From contig NZ_MRCE01000007.1 of the NCBI RefSeq assembly GCF_001904725.1, positions 62,001-126,000 on the forward strand: a DNA stretch of 64,000 nucleotides. Reading direction: 5' to 3'. The notes under the pieces are model-generated. The model saw nothing but the letters and a program-made list of their open reading frames with translations, was not told where the DNA came from and searched no databases. The position numbers and the translations under genes are program-made. Shown here piece after piece: positions 27,398 to 36,172 of this stretch (its first letter is position 1; each line of letters begins with the position of its first letter). Source of the DNA: Phormidium ambiguum IAM M-71. GTDB lineage: Bacteria; Cyanobacteriota; Cyanobacteriia; Cyanobacteriales; Aerosakkonemataceae.

Positions 27398-29107
27398 ATG
27401 GTAAGAAATGCGATCGACAAAATCGGTAATTTAAATCCCCAAATGTGGCGAGAAATAAAAGGTCGCCTCAAACCTCGGAATTTAGTCATTAGTGCAGCTA
27501 TTTCCTTACTCACTCAATTTTTTATTTTTCAGTATTTTCTAACCCAATTTCCTACTGAACTCCAGCTAAGAAAAACCACTTACCCCATTAATAACCTTTA
27601 CTGTTTGGGCAAACTTGCCTATAAGCACGCTTCAACTTATCGCTGTATTAGAGATAATTTCGGTAACTTTATCATCAACTGGGAAACTTGGAATCGAGAT
27701 GTATTTGTTTGCTTAAGTTGGGCGGGCATAATCTCCCTATTAGGAATAGGAACTTATCTGCTAATCAGCGATCTATTTCAGGAAGAACAACGAGGAACTT
27801 TAAACTTTATTCGCCTCAGTCCACAGTCAAACAACAACATTTTAATCGGCAAAATTTTGGGAGTGCCAATCTTACTTTATTTTGCTATATTCCTTGCAGT
27901 TCCTCTACATTTTTGGACAGGATTATCAGCTAACATTCCCTGGATACAAATTGTAGGTTTTGATTGTGCTGTTATTGCTTGCTGCATTTTATTTTATAGT
28001 GGTGCATTACTTTATTCTTTAGTGAGTAATTGGTTAGGCGGTTTTCAACCCTGGTTAGGTAGTGGCTTAGTTTTAGGTTTCCTTTGGTTTAATTACTGGC
28101 TTAGCTATTCTCCGCTAAATAGCCCTATAGCTTGGATCAGATTGCTTACACCACAAGATTTAATTCCCAATGTACTCAAGAGTTCGATCTATATATATAA
28201 CTACGATTATTTGCAAAAATCAGTAAACGTACAATGGTATAACCTTCCCATTGGGAAAACCTGGGCTACTCTACTGTTGTTTGCTTTGCTGAACTTTGCT
28301 CTTTGGAACTATTGGATTTGGCAAGGTTTAAATCGCTGTTTTCGTAACCAAAACACCACTATTCTCAGCAAAGGACAAAGCTATTTATTAACAACTTGTT
28401 TTCAGATTTCTCTCATCGGATTTACTGTACCAGGATATACCTCCGAATATACGGCTAGTAAAGATTGGTTTTTCCAACACTTTATATTTTTGTGTGCTTT
28501 GAATTTCCTGTTGTTTTTGGGTTTAATTGCCATTCTTTCACCCCATCGCCAAGTTTTGCATGATTGGGCGCGTTACCGACATCAAAAACCGGGAAACTCC
28601 TTAATTAAAGATTTGATTCTTGGGGAACAAAGCCCTGCATTAGTAGCTATAGTCCTTAATTTGGTAATTGCGATCGCACTTATCAGCTTATGGATTCTCA
28701 GTACGGCGGTAGACTTCAAATACAAAACTGCTACCTTCGTCAGTTTAGCTTTCGCATTTACTTTAATTATGCTCTATGCCGTTCTAACTCAATTATTGTT
28801 GTTTGGTCGCCTAAAAAACAACATTATTTGGGCAATGGGTGCATTAAGCAGTACCATTTTTCTTCCCTTAATTGGGTTCCTAGTTTTCCAAATCGATCCC
28901 GAAAAACCTTTGGGATTTCTTTGGTATCTTTCTGTATTAGCACCCCTAGCAACCTATTGGGACAAAATCCCTGCAATCCAAATTGTTGTAGCAGCTTTAG
29001 GACAATGGACTGTATTAGGTTTATTGACTGTCGAATTAACTAAAAAACTGCGACTTGCTGGCGAATCTGCCACTAAAGCATTGTTACAAGAACAGCAAGC
29101 TTCATAG
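27398..29107 (+). CDS. ABC-2 type transporter permease
   Basis: The 569-residue protein has about twelve predicted membrane segments and no catalytic motif. A segment of the form LFQEEQRGTLNFIRLSPQS near residue 133 is characteristic of ABC-2 permeases, where a cytoplasmic elbow contacts the ATPase. Its length, double that of the usual six-helix permease, suggests a complete homodimer-like half in one chain. GAGG precedes the ATG. It forms an operon with the ATPase upstream and is followed by a strong bidirectional hairpin. Confidence 0.85.
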   Translation: MVRNAIDKIGNLNPQMWREIKGRLKPRNLVISAAISLLTQFFIFQYFLTQFPTELQLRKTTYPINNLYCLGKLAYKHASTYRCIRDNFGNFIINWETWNRDVFVCLSWAGIISLLGIGTYLLISDLFQEEQRGTLNFIRLSPQSNNNILIGKILGVPILLYFAIFLAVPLHFWTGLSANIPWIQIVGFDCAVIACCILFYSGALLYSLVSNWLGGFQPWLGSGLVLGFLWFNYWLSYSPLNSPIAWIRLLTPQDLIPNVLKSSIYIYNYDYLQKSVNVQWYNLPIGKTWATLLLFALLNFALWNYWIWQGLNRCFRNQNTTILSKGQSYLLTTCFQISLIGFTVPGYTSEYTASKDWFFQHFIFLCALNFLLFLGLIAILSPHRQVLHDWARYRHQKPGNSLIKDLILGEQSPALVAIVLNLVIAIALISLWILSTAVDFKYKTATFVSLAFAFTLIMLYAVLTQLLLFGRLKNNIIWAMGALSSTIFLPLIGFLVFQIDPEKPLGFLWYLSVLAPLATYWDKIPAIQIVVAALGQWTVLGLLTVELTKKLRLAGESATKALLQEQQAS

Positions 29108-29205
29108 CAGAATGCAGAGGGGAGAAGGTATTGTCCAGAAAAATCTTTGAAGGGGTGCAATGAGTAAAATGCGATCGCCACACTCAATAGGATAAAAGAA
29201 AGCCA

Positions 29206-29257
29206 AAAATTCAAAAGGCAAAAGAAGTAAAAAAAACTCCTTTTGCCTTTGAATTTT
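29206..29257. terminator. Bidirectional terminator hairpin between convergent genes
   Basis: The left arm (about 29207-29228, ending in AAAGGCAAAAGAAGT) and right arm (about 29236-29257, beginning ACTCCTTTTGCCTTT) pair over about 20 bp with one mismatch and one bulge. A-rich and T-rich flanks on both sides give U-tracts in either direction. It lies between the ABC permease (plus) and DUF2993 gene (minus). Confidence 0.85.
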
Positions 29258-29279
29258 TCGATTACCTAAAATTTAAAGA

Positions 29280-30074
29280 TCAACCAGTTTTAGGGAAGCG
29301 TTCAATTTGAGCATAACCACTGAAGAGTAATTTTTTGCCTTGGGTTTCTAAACGGTTAATTCTCATGGTTACACCGTCGAGATCGAAGCGATCGAGATCG
29401 ACCATGTTATTTAAAACTTCTGTTAAAGCTTTTGCCAGAGATTGGGAAATTTCTCGTAGAGATTCGGGGACGGCTTCGGCTTGAAAAACAGGGTTTTGAA
29501 AAGCAATGCGGCGACGACGTTCTACGGCTAAAGTCATCAGCATTGAAATGGGTACAGTGCCATGATTGGGAAGTTCAGCTTTGGCAAATAGACGAATCCG
29601 GTTGCCGTTTTCTAGTTCGATCTGCACTTCGTTGAAGGAAACAGGCTGTCCTCCTGACAGTTCCGTTAAAGAGTCAGAGGAGAGATTTTGCAGACGTTTG
29701 GTTACTAGTTCGGCTTGGAAGGCTTCATTGATGCCAGCTTCAGACAGGGTAACTTGAGCGATCGCTTGTGTTGGCTGTTTCAGGGAAATTTTCCCACTCA
29801 AAATTGAACTGAAGTCAATGGAGACAGCATCCGTCTCAAAAGACATCTCCTCAACGGGAAATTGCCTACGGATTACTAAGCCACGACCATTCATTTTGAA
29901 ACTGTCAATGCTACCTTGCAGCAGTTTGTTAGAAGGCGAGCAACGGACAAATACCTCCACAGACTCGCTCTTACTGAACAAGTGGCGGATGGATTGGCTG
30001 GCAACGGTGTTGAGCATTTTTTCGCCCCAGTCGGTGCCAGGATTGTTATTAAAACCAGTCAGACCACCTAACAT
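29280..30074 (-). CDS. DUF2993 family protein
   Basis: The 264-residue protein fits DUF2993 (LmeA-like, found in cyanobacteria and actinobacteria): VEVFVRCSPSNKLLQGSIDSFKMNGRGLVIRRQFPVEEMSFETDAVSIDFSSIL near the N-terminus, alternating beta strands, and FDLDGVTMRINRLETQGKKLLFSGYA at the C-terminus. No clear signal peptide is present although related proteins are often envelope-associated. The actinobacterial member acts in mannan elongation; transferring that function here would be speculative. The next gene upstream on the same strand is obgE's neighbourhood, reading separately across an STRR block. Confidence 0.78.
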   Translation of the reverse strand: MLGGLTGFNNNPGTDWGEKMLNTVASQSIRHLFSKSESVEVFVRCSPSNKLLQGSIDSFKMNGRGLVIRRQFPVEEMSFETDAVSIDFSSILSGKISLKQPTQAIAQVTLSEAGINEAFQAELVTKRLQNLSSDSLTELSGGQPVSFNEVQIELENGNRIRLFAKAELPNHGTVPISMLMTLAVERRRRIAFQNPVFQAEAVPESLREISQSLAKALTEVLNNMVDLDRFDLDGVTMRINRLETQGKKLLFSGYAQIERFPKTG

Positions 30075-30177
30075 AAAGATTTGCGTCTACAGAGGATCTT
30101 CATCCTTTGTAACAAAATATGAAGAACACAGCAACAATTTGGTGATACCAAGTTTAAATCTGTCTGATAAGTGGAGG

Positions 30178-30256
30178 ATTGGGGACTGGGGACTGGGGAT
30201 TGGGGACTGAGGATTGGGGATTGGGGGACAAGGGGACAAGGGGACAAGGGGACAAG
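30178..30256. repeat. STRR block: GGGGACT heptamers and GGGGACAA octamers
   Basis: About six GGGGACT/GGGGATT units (30181-30225) pass into four GGGGACAA units (30226-30256). The block starts about 100 bp upstream of the DUF2993 gene and ends just before the obgE stop. Confidence 0.9.
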
Positions 30257-30271
30257 GGAAATTTTGACCGC

Positions 30272-31300
30272 TTAAAGTAGTTGTGTTTCTGGTTCTAATT
30301 GTGTGGTTTGTTCCAACATCTGCCAGATTTGTTGTAACAGGTTGTCTAGTCCAGCACGGGTAGCGGAGGAAATGAGAAAAACTTGATGTCCAGTTAATTC
30401 TTGCAATTGTTGGCGTAGTTGTTCGAGGTTAGTTTCTGCTGAATCGATCGCATCAATTTTACTCAAAGCCAGAAGTTGGGGATGTTCAATTAAACCTCGA
30501 CCATAAGCTGATAATTCTTCTTGAATGGTGCGATAGTTGGCGATCGGATCTTCTGCCGTTGCGTCAATTAAATGCAACAATAAGCGAGTGCGTTCAATAT
30601 GACGTAAAAAATCATGCCCTAAACCTACGCCTAAATGAGCACCTTCAATCAGTCCGGGAATATCAGCAAAAACTGCACCATCACCATCGGGTTTTTGAAC
30701 TACACCTAAGTTCGGAACTAAAGTTGTAAAAGGATAGTCGGCAATTTTAGGTTTAGCAGCGGAAATAGTGGAAATTAAGGTGGATTTTCCGGCATTTGGC
30801 AACCCAATAATTCCCACTTCTGCTAATAGTTTTAATTCTAAACGTAAAAGCCGTTGTTCTCCGGGCAAACCTGGTAAAGCATATTCTGGCACACGGTTAC
30901 GATTGCTGAGAAAATGTTGATTTCCTAAACCACCTTTGCCGCCTTGCGCCACACAAAGAGTTTGCCCTGGTTCAACAATATCTCCCAAAATTTCGTCGGT
31001 TTCGGCATCATAAACTACAGTACCGCAGGGAACTTGGATAATGCGATCGCTCCCATTTGCCCCAGTACGATTATTTGGCCCCCCACGCGAACCATCTTCA
31101 GCTTTAAACCGATGATTGTATTTAAAATCCAGCAAAGTTTGTAAGTTTGTTGTCGCAACAAGAATACAAGAACCGCCTTTGCCGCCATTACCACCCGAAG
31201 GCCCTCCAGCAGGAACATATTTTTCTCGGCGGAATGCGACAATCCCATCGCCACCATTACCAGCTTCAACTTCAATTTCTACTTGATCGATAAATTGCAT
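30272..31300 (-). CDS. obgE: Obg family GTPase CgtA
   Basis: Obg is an essential GTPase in late 50S ribosome assembly and stress signalling. The 342-residue protein has the Gly-rich Obg fold at the N-terminus (about 1-158: [33 protein letters not shown]), then a G domain with G1 GLPNAGKST, switch [27 protein letters not shown] and G4 LSKID. The short C-terminus lacks the OCT domain, as usual in cyanobacteria. Confidence 0.98.
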   Translation of the reverse strand: MQFIDQVEIEVEAGNGGDGIVAFRREKYVPAGGPSGGNGGKGGSCILVATTNLQTLLDFKYNHRFKAEDGSRGGPNNRTGANGSDRIIQVPCGTVVYDAETDEILGDIVEPGQTLCVAQGGKGGLGNQHFLSNRNRVPEYALPGLPGEQRLLRLELKLLAEVGIIGLPNAGKSTLISTISAAKPKIADYPFTTLVPNLGVVQKPDGDGAVFADIPGLIEGAHLGVGLGHDFLRHIERTRLLLHLIDATAEDPIANYRTIQEELSAYGRGLIEHPQLLALSKIDAIDSAETNLEQLRQQLQELTGHQVFLISSATRAGLDNLLQQIWQMLEQTTQLEPETQLL

Positions 31301-31486
31301 ATTCGTCCCTTTCTACCTAATTTTTCTACTAATTTCTTTTGGTACTCAGCAATAGGGAGTTTTAGTAATAACTTGAAAAACTCAGCTGTTTTTACACTCA
31401 ACAGCGCTTATGTTACCATTCTGCTCTGTGCGTTTTCATTGTAGTCAGCCGTCATCTAAAAGCAAAAACCTCAAATCTAAAATTCT

Positions 31487-31855
31487 ATGACCTTGCCAGA
31501 GTTTGGACTGTTTCTGATTTCCATTATCAGCAGTGTTGCTGGACAATTTTTCCTCAAAGCCGGAGCATCAAAGTTAGGGAGAGTTGATGCTAGCAACTTC
31601 TTCACTCATGTTTTGGGAATTATGACGATTCCAGAACTATTGATTGGCTTAACTTGTTATGCTATTGGCGCTATTGCTTATATTTTAGTACTAACTAGGG
31701 TAAAACTCAGCATTGCGGGGCCGTCTGTAGCTTTAGTATATGTTTTCTCGCTACTAATGGGCTATTTTATTTTTAACGAACCGATTCCTGTCAGTCGGGC
31801 GATCGGTTTAGGTTTAATTGTTTGTGGTGTAATCTTAGTAATTTGGAAAAATTAA
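31487..31855 (+). CDS. Small EamA/SMR-like four-helix membrane protein
   Basis: The 122-residue protein has four membrane segments. GQFFLKAGASKLG, an early positively charged position after helix 1, and the C-terminal IFNEPIPVSRAIGLGLIVCGVILV are typical of EamA/DMT half-transporters. The family includes small multidrug transporters and the ArnE/ArnF-type lipid flippases, which work as dimers. Substrate unknown. It stands alone, divergent from obgE, with a hairpin repeat 10 bp after its stop. Confidence 0.8.
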   Translation: MTLPEFGLFLISIISSVAGQFFLKAGASKLGRVDASNFFTHVLGIMTIPELLIGLTCYAIGAIAYILVLTRVKLSIAGPSVALVYVFSLLMGYFIFNEPIPVSRAIGLGLIVCGVILVIWKN

Positions 31856-31864
31856 CCAAGACTT

Positions 31865-31897
31865 AGATCCCCAACTTCTTCAAGAAGTCGGGGATCT
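31865..31897. terminator. 33-bp hairpin repeat at convergent junction (copy 2)
   Basis: Arms AGATCCCC and GGGGATCT surround AACTTCTTCAAGAAGTC, so almost all of the 33 bases are self-complementary with a single A-C mismatch. It lies between the EamA-like gene (plus) and dps (minus). Same family as 9132-9164 and 54495-54527. Confidence 0.8.
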
Positions 31898-31921
31898 GAA
31901 TTAAATATCAGCTTTCTGGCA

Positions 31922-32476
31922 TTAGTTATTAGAAGGTGCCACAAAAGCCAGCGTTAAACTGTCTTTGGCAAGGAAATGAGCTAAATGAAATGCTCTGTCT
32001 TCTGTCTCTAGAAGGATTTTTTCATACAAATAACGAGTTGCGCGATCGCCTAAACTTTCAGCTTGTGCCGCTTGGCTTCTTATTACTTTGATTATCGCTT
32101 GTTCAGCTTCCAAATCGTGTTCTACCATCGAACGGCTAGTATAAATACCATCAGTTTCAGGAGTAAAACAACATAATTCTGCAAGCTTGGTGAAACTAGC
32201 AACAGGAACACCGCCTAAGCCATTCAAACGTTCGCCAATTTCGTGAACGTGCCCTTCTACTTCTCCGTAGCTATCTTGAAAGAATTCATGTAGAGAATAA
32301 AACTCACTACCTTCAACGACAAAGTGATGTTTCTGGTATTGCAGATACAACGCTTGAAAGCTAGCTAAGGCAATATTTAATCCTTCACATACAGGTGTAG
32401 TAACGGATTTTTCCAATAAAACTGGATTGTCAGCGATCTGATCGACAGCCTGTTTTAAACCTATAGCTTGGGTCAT
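31922..32476 (-). CDS. dps: Dps family ferritin-like protein with His-type ferroxidase centre
   Basis: Dps forms a 12-subunit shell that stores iron and detoxifies peroxide. The 184-residue protein has the expected four-helix pattern: [13 protein letters not shown] (H51), YSLHEFF (H63) and HVHEIGERL (H78, E82). With E. coli spacing the ferroxidase ligands His, His, Asp, Glu become His51, His63, His78, Glu82, so the usual Asp is His. A His-type centre has been described for a cyanobacterial Dps (Nostoc punctiforme Dps4), where it changes reactivity toward oxygen and peroxide. A purine-rich GGGGAAA sits upstream of the ATG. It converges with the EamA-like gene. Confidence 0.93.
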   Translation of the reverse strand: MTQAIGLKQAVDQIADNPVLLEKSVTTPVCEGLNIALASFQALYLQYQKHHFVVEGSEFYSLHEFFQDSYGEVEGHVHEIGERLNGLGGVPVASFTKLAELCCFTPETDGIYTSRSMVEHDLEAEQAIIKVIRSQAAQAESLGDRATRYLYEKILLETEDRAFHLAHFLAKDSLTLAFVAPSNN

Positions 32477-32750
32477 AAATTTCCCCTTTTCCTGTTACTT
32501 AAGGAGTCTGGTAGTAGCTACTGACAATCTATCACTTTCCTCTTCAGAGTCAACTATCTTTTTAGCAATTGATGAAAAATTTTATCAATAATTAAGAGTT
32601 TTTTAAGCTAGAGATTGGCTGGAGGCAAATCAAATAAATTAGCAACCTCTATCTATGTCAGGAAACAACCACACTTCCTAAAAGTAAAAAATAAAAATTT
32701 TACTTTTTAGTTAGATGAGAATCATTAACACTCTGTTAATTAGCAAAAAT

Positions 32751-34163
32751 TTAATATTTAGCAAGTTTGGCAGCCATGATTGCTTCATGTCGCCACCACT
32801 GAGATCCACTAATCCAACTGCGGGAAGGCAAATGTCCCACTGGGGCGGATAAGCTAAATTTTAAATAGGAATTATTAGCTTGGTGGGTAGGCCAACCAAC
32901 TGTGACGCAAAAGCGTCCATAGTCATCATCAACACTGTGAAAAATGTATTTTTGTACACTGAAACCGAAGCGTCTTTGGCTGTATTTTACCCAGAGGCGA
33001 TCGATCGTTTGTAAGTCCTCGTCTGGCAATTTTTCAATGTCACTAAGCTGTAAGTAAGCATTAGTTGATTTACCCACAGCCAAACATATTAAAGCCCAAG
33101 TTTCTCGATCGCTTTCTTTCCATTTACCAGCCGCTAACAAATGCTGTAACTTTGTATAATCAATTCCTACTTCTGAGATTAATCGATCTCCTTGGGGTTG
33201 GGCAATGGGGCGGCGAAAAATATTAGTTAAAATATTATTTTTGGGTGGTGGTGATGATGGAATTTTGGCTGGGGTTGATGGTAAGATAGTTATTGCTTGT
33301 AGAACATCGCCAACAGATTGATAACGTTGATTAACAGCAGGTTTAATTAATTTATTTAAGATTCTCTTGAGGCGATCGCTAATTTCAGTTCCTTTCGGTA
33401 AAAAATCTTGCCAAACCCAAGTATTATCAGCTGTATCAAATAAATCAAAAGGAGACACCCCAGTTAATAAATAAATGCAAGTCACACCCAAACTATAAAG
33501 GTCGCTAGCAGGTAAAGCTTTTCCTTTCATTTGTTCCGGCGCGGCATATTCCGTAGTACCCACAGCAGTACCAGTCCGAAACAAAGCACTATCAGTAATT
33601 AATTTAGCTACCCCAAAATCAATTAAAACTAACTTTCCATCTGTTTGACGACGAATAATATTTGCAGGTTTAATATCTCGGTGAATTATTTGGCGATCGT
33701 GGACAAATTTTAGCACGGGAATCAAATCTTTGAGTAACTCCCAAATCTGGGATTCATTAAACACCCCTTTTGCTTGTAACTCTTTTTCTAAAGTTTGTCC
33801 CGGAATAAACTCTTGAACTAAATAAAGCTGTTTTTGTTGTTCAAAATGTGCCAATAAAGAAGGTATTTGCGGATGTTGCCCTAAATCTTTTAAACGTTGT
33901 GCTTCCTGACGGAATAACTGAATAGCTTTCTTCACTACTAAAGTATTTTGACTTTGTAAATAAAGTTGCTTGACTACACAACGAACTTTATTAGAAGTTC
34001 CTTCATCTAGAGCTAAAAAAGTTTTCCCAAATCCGCCTTGTCCGATTAATTGTATCGGGCGATAGCGATTTTTTAAAGATAACAAAGCACCACAACTCAA
34101 ACAAAACTGAGCATTATCTGGATTGACCGGACTGAAACATCCAGGGGTGAGACAGTAGGACAT
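32751..34163 (-). CDS. Ser/Thr protein kinase with N-terminal zinc ribbon and C-terminal GUN4 domain
   Basis: The 470-residue protein starts with a four-Cys ribbon (C4, C9, C21, C24). A Hanks-type kinase domain follows (about 32-290) with GQGGFGKTF, the catalytic loop HRDIKPANI (near 160) and DFGVAK. A Pro-rich linker leads to a GUN4 domain (about 330-470: DYTKLQHLLAAGKWKESDRET, DLQTIDRLWVKYS, RFGFSVQKYIF, VGWP). GUN4 binds porphyrins and stimulates Mg chelatase in chlorophyll synthesis. Kinase-GUN4 fusions are known in cyanobacteria, but their targets are not clear to me; a tetrapyrrole-sensing kinase is the natural inference. No membrane segment. It stands alone. Confidence 0.92.
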   Translation of the reverse strand: MSYCLTPGCFSPVNPDNAQFCLSCGALLSLKNRYRPIQLIGQGGFGKTFLALDEGTSNKVRCVVKQLYLQSQNTLVVKKAIQLFRQEAQRLKDLGQHPQIPSLLAHFEQQKQLYLVQEFIPGQTLEKELQAKGVFNESQIWELLKDLIPVLKFVHDRQIIHRDIKPANIIRRQTDGKLVLIDFGVAKLITDSALFRTGTAVGTTEYAAPEQMKGKALPASDLYSLGVTCIYLLTGVSPFDLFDTADNTWVWQDFLPKGTEISDRLKRILNKLIKPAVNQRYQSVGDVLQAITILPSTPAKIPSSPPPKNNILTNIFRRPIAQPQGDRLISEVGIDYTKLQHLLAAGKWKESDRETWALICLAVGKSTNAYLQLSDIEKLPDEDLQTIDRLWVKYSQRRFGFSVQKYIFHSVDDDYGRFCVTVGWPTHQANNSYLKFSLSAPVGHLPSRSWISGSQWWRHEAIMAAKLAKY

Positions 34164-34296
34164 AATAATATAATAGCGATCGACAAACCAAGTAACTATA
34201 CACTTAACAAAGTTAACTTATAGTTAGTAACTTACAACCGTTTGTGAAAAGAAAATTTACTAATGGTATGATGTTTTAAAGTTTTGAGATTATTTC

Positions 34297-35205
34297 ATGT
34301 TATCAGTAATTATTCCCGCCCGTAATAGTAAAGCTTTAACTTCTAACTGTTTATCTTCTCTTTTATTTACCTTTCAGTATGTCAATTTTCCCACTGAATT
34401 CATATTAATTGACGATAATTCCGACGAAATTGAAGGAATATTGCCACTATTTTTAAACTTTCGCAAGTCTGTCAAGGCTAAAGTAAAAATTATTCGATTC
34501 CAGCAAAGACAACACTACACAGGAGTCTTCACTTGTGGACTTTCCCAAGCGGAAGGAAATCAGATATTCTTTCTCAGTAATGATATGATGCTCACACCTG
34601 ATTTTCTCAAAACAGTCCTCAGTGTAGCTAATTTAGAACCTGAAATAGGCATAGTACGAGGGATTTCTCAATATACTGACAGCCACCCCGATCACATTTG
34701 TGCGCCACCTTTTCCCATGCGAGGATACCAGGATGTCTTAGACTTTTCTAACTATATTTCTCGCTATCATGGATTGCATTATGTAGAAGATAAACTTTTG
34801 TCAGGCGATGCAATTTTAATCAAAAGAACTGTACTTGATAAAATAGGCGTAATGGATACCAGATTTTTTGGTTATTTTGGAGATTTAGATTACGGTATTC
34901 GCGCTAAAAGAGCAGGTTTTAAGTTAGTCTGTGCTAAGGGTGCATGGTTGCATCATGAAGGTGGTGGTCATATCAAACATGAAGCGAATACCGAAAATGT
35001 AAATTTGAATTTAAAACATCAAAATAGAATGGAAATGGTGCAAGCTGCTTATATAAATTTTCGACAAAAATGGGACACTTTTTTACCTGAAACTTATCCG
35101 GGTTATTTAAATTTTGATTTTGAAAAAATGTTCGCTCAAAAAGTAAACTTTAGTGAATATGAAGCCCCAAAACCTTTAGATTTACAAATCTGCCAAGCGT
35201 TATAA
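34297..35205 (+). CDS. Family 2 glycosyltransferase
   Basis: The 302-residue protein has the GT-A fold of family 2: LSVIIPARNS at the start, ILIDDNSDE (nucleotide-binding Asp pair), FFLSNDMMLTPDF in the DxD region, and later DTRFFGYFGDLDYGIRAKRAGFKLVCAKGAWLHHEGGG, which fits the acceptor and catalytic base area. GT2 enzymes transfer sugars to polysaccharide, lipid or protein acceptors. It is divergent from the kinase gene and has no polysaccharide cluster beside it, so its acceptor is unknown. Confidence 0.88.
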   Translation: MLSVIIPARNSKALTSNCLSSLLFTFQYVNFPTEFILIDDNSDEIEGILPLFLNFRKSVKAKVKIIRFQQRQHYTGVFTCGLSQAEGNQIFFLSNDMMLTPDFLKTVLSVANLEPEIGIVRGISQYTDSHPDHICAPPFPMRGYQDVLDFSNYISRYHGLHYVEDKLLSGDAILIKRTVLDKIGVMDTRFFGYFGDLDYGIRAKRAGFKLVCAKGAWLHHEGGGHIKHEANTENVNLNLKHQNRMEMVQAAYINFRQKWDTFLPETYPGYLNFDFEKMFAQKVNFSEYEAPKPLDLQICQAL

Positions 35206-35223
35206 ACAGGATTACTTGAATAT

Positions 35224-35628
35224 CTATCGCTGTTCTGTTTGGTAAATATAAAATTTATGCCCAATTCCTAATGTACCAAAATGATAAGAAGGTAATAAAT
35301 TTGAGGGGAAGAAAGGCGAAACTTTAGTAATTGACAACTCAGTTTTGTAAATACTGAACAGAACAAAATTATATCTTTCTGTACTTTGAGATATGAGGTC
35401 TTGGATTTCTGACTGATTGGAATCGACCAATCTTTTGCATTCTCGTTTAAGAGACCTCCCCCACAGTTTTGGCGCTTGGGGACAGACATTATGTTGCAAA
35501 TACTCGGTGAGTTGGTCAGTAGCGTACTCTTCGTACTCTGACTGACTGGGATTGCTGATGGCTAAGGACAGCAGTATTCCGGCTATCATGGCGCTACCCA
35601 GAGACTGGGATAAATTCCAACTTTTCAT
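35224..35628 (-). CDS. DUF4359 family protein
   Basis: The 134-residue product (ATG 35628; an in-frame GTG lies 9 bp upstream) has one N-terminal hydrophobic helix (GSAMIAGILLSLAI), then NPSQSEYEEYATDQLTEYLQ, the start of the cyanobacterial DUF4359 pattern, and two Cys residues (HNVCPQ, RECKRL) that could pair. It ends with a hydrophobic and aromatic stretch containing HFGTLGIGHKFYIY. Function unknown. It converges with the GT2 gene (18 bp between stops) and lies next to tRNA-His. Confidence 0.75.
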   Translation of the reverse strand: MKSWNLSQSLGSAMIAGILLSLAISNPSQSEYEEYATDQLTEYLQHNVCPQAPKLWGRSLKRECKRLVDSNQSEIQDLISQSTERYNFVLFSIYKTELSITKVSPFFPSNLLPSYHFGTLGIGHKFYIYQTEQR

Positions 35629-35744
35629 CAATGTCACTGTGTCCGTTTGAGTTCAGAGTTAGCTTACCACTGAAAAAATTTTTTCGTTTCTGGGTAAAGT
35701 ACTTGATCCTTTGGGAAAAATAGTGCTATGATAAATAATCGCAA

Positions 35745-35818
35745 GGCGAGCGTAGCCAAGTGGTTAAGGCAGTGGATTGTGGTTCCACCACTCGGGGGTT
35801 CGAGTCCCCTCGTTCGCC
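35745..35818 (+). tRNA. tRNA-His (GTG)
   Basis: The cloverleaf is complete: acceptor GCGAGCG/CGTTCGC plus the His-specific extra pair G-1 (35745) and C73 (35818), D stem GCC/GGC, anticodon stem GTGGA/TCCAC with loop TTGTGGT giving anticodon GTG, and T arm GGGGGTTCGAGTCCCCT. CCA is not encoded. The G-1 is encoded in the gene as in other bacteria. Confidence 0.97.
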
Positions 35819-36172
35819 CTTTTTAGTTGAATTATAAATTATCGATCGCGTTTAATGAATAAATGTATTCATTAAATTCTGTTATGAAGAATTTATAACA
35901 AATCAATTATTTGGCATTTTTAGTAAAAATCTTCAGGGGGCGACAAGCGCCGCCGAACCAATACAGACTAAGGGTTTTGTGGCTCAAACCCGGTTAAAAA
36001 AATTATGGCTTATTGAGAACACGCTCTTTATAGAGAAAAAAGTCTCGAATTGTGATAAATAAATGATTCCAAGGATTTTTAGCAAACATTGAATAAGTAA
36101 TCCGACTTACACTTGTATCCTGTCCCTTGGCTATATTTATGCAGATTAGATGCGGTTGCTAACTTTCCAATA
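35819..36172. other. 354-bp gap after tRNA-His
   Basis: I see no gene, terminator with a U-tract or known repeat here. There is a GC-richer patch around 35935-35960 and several short A/T runs. The end of the minus-strand SASA gene marks its right border. Confidence 0.5.

Noticed and set aside
35745-35818. Encoded G-1 in tRNA-His as unusual
   Set aside because: Bacterial tRNA-His genes normally encode the extra G.
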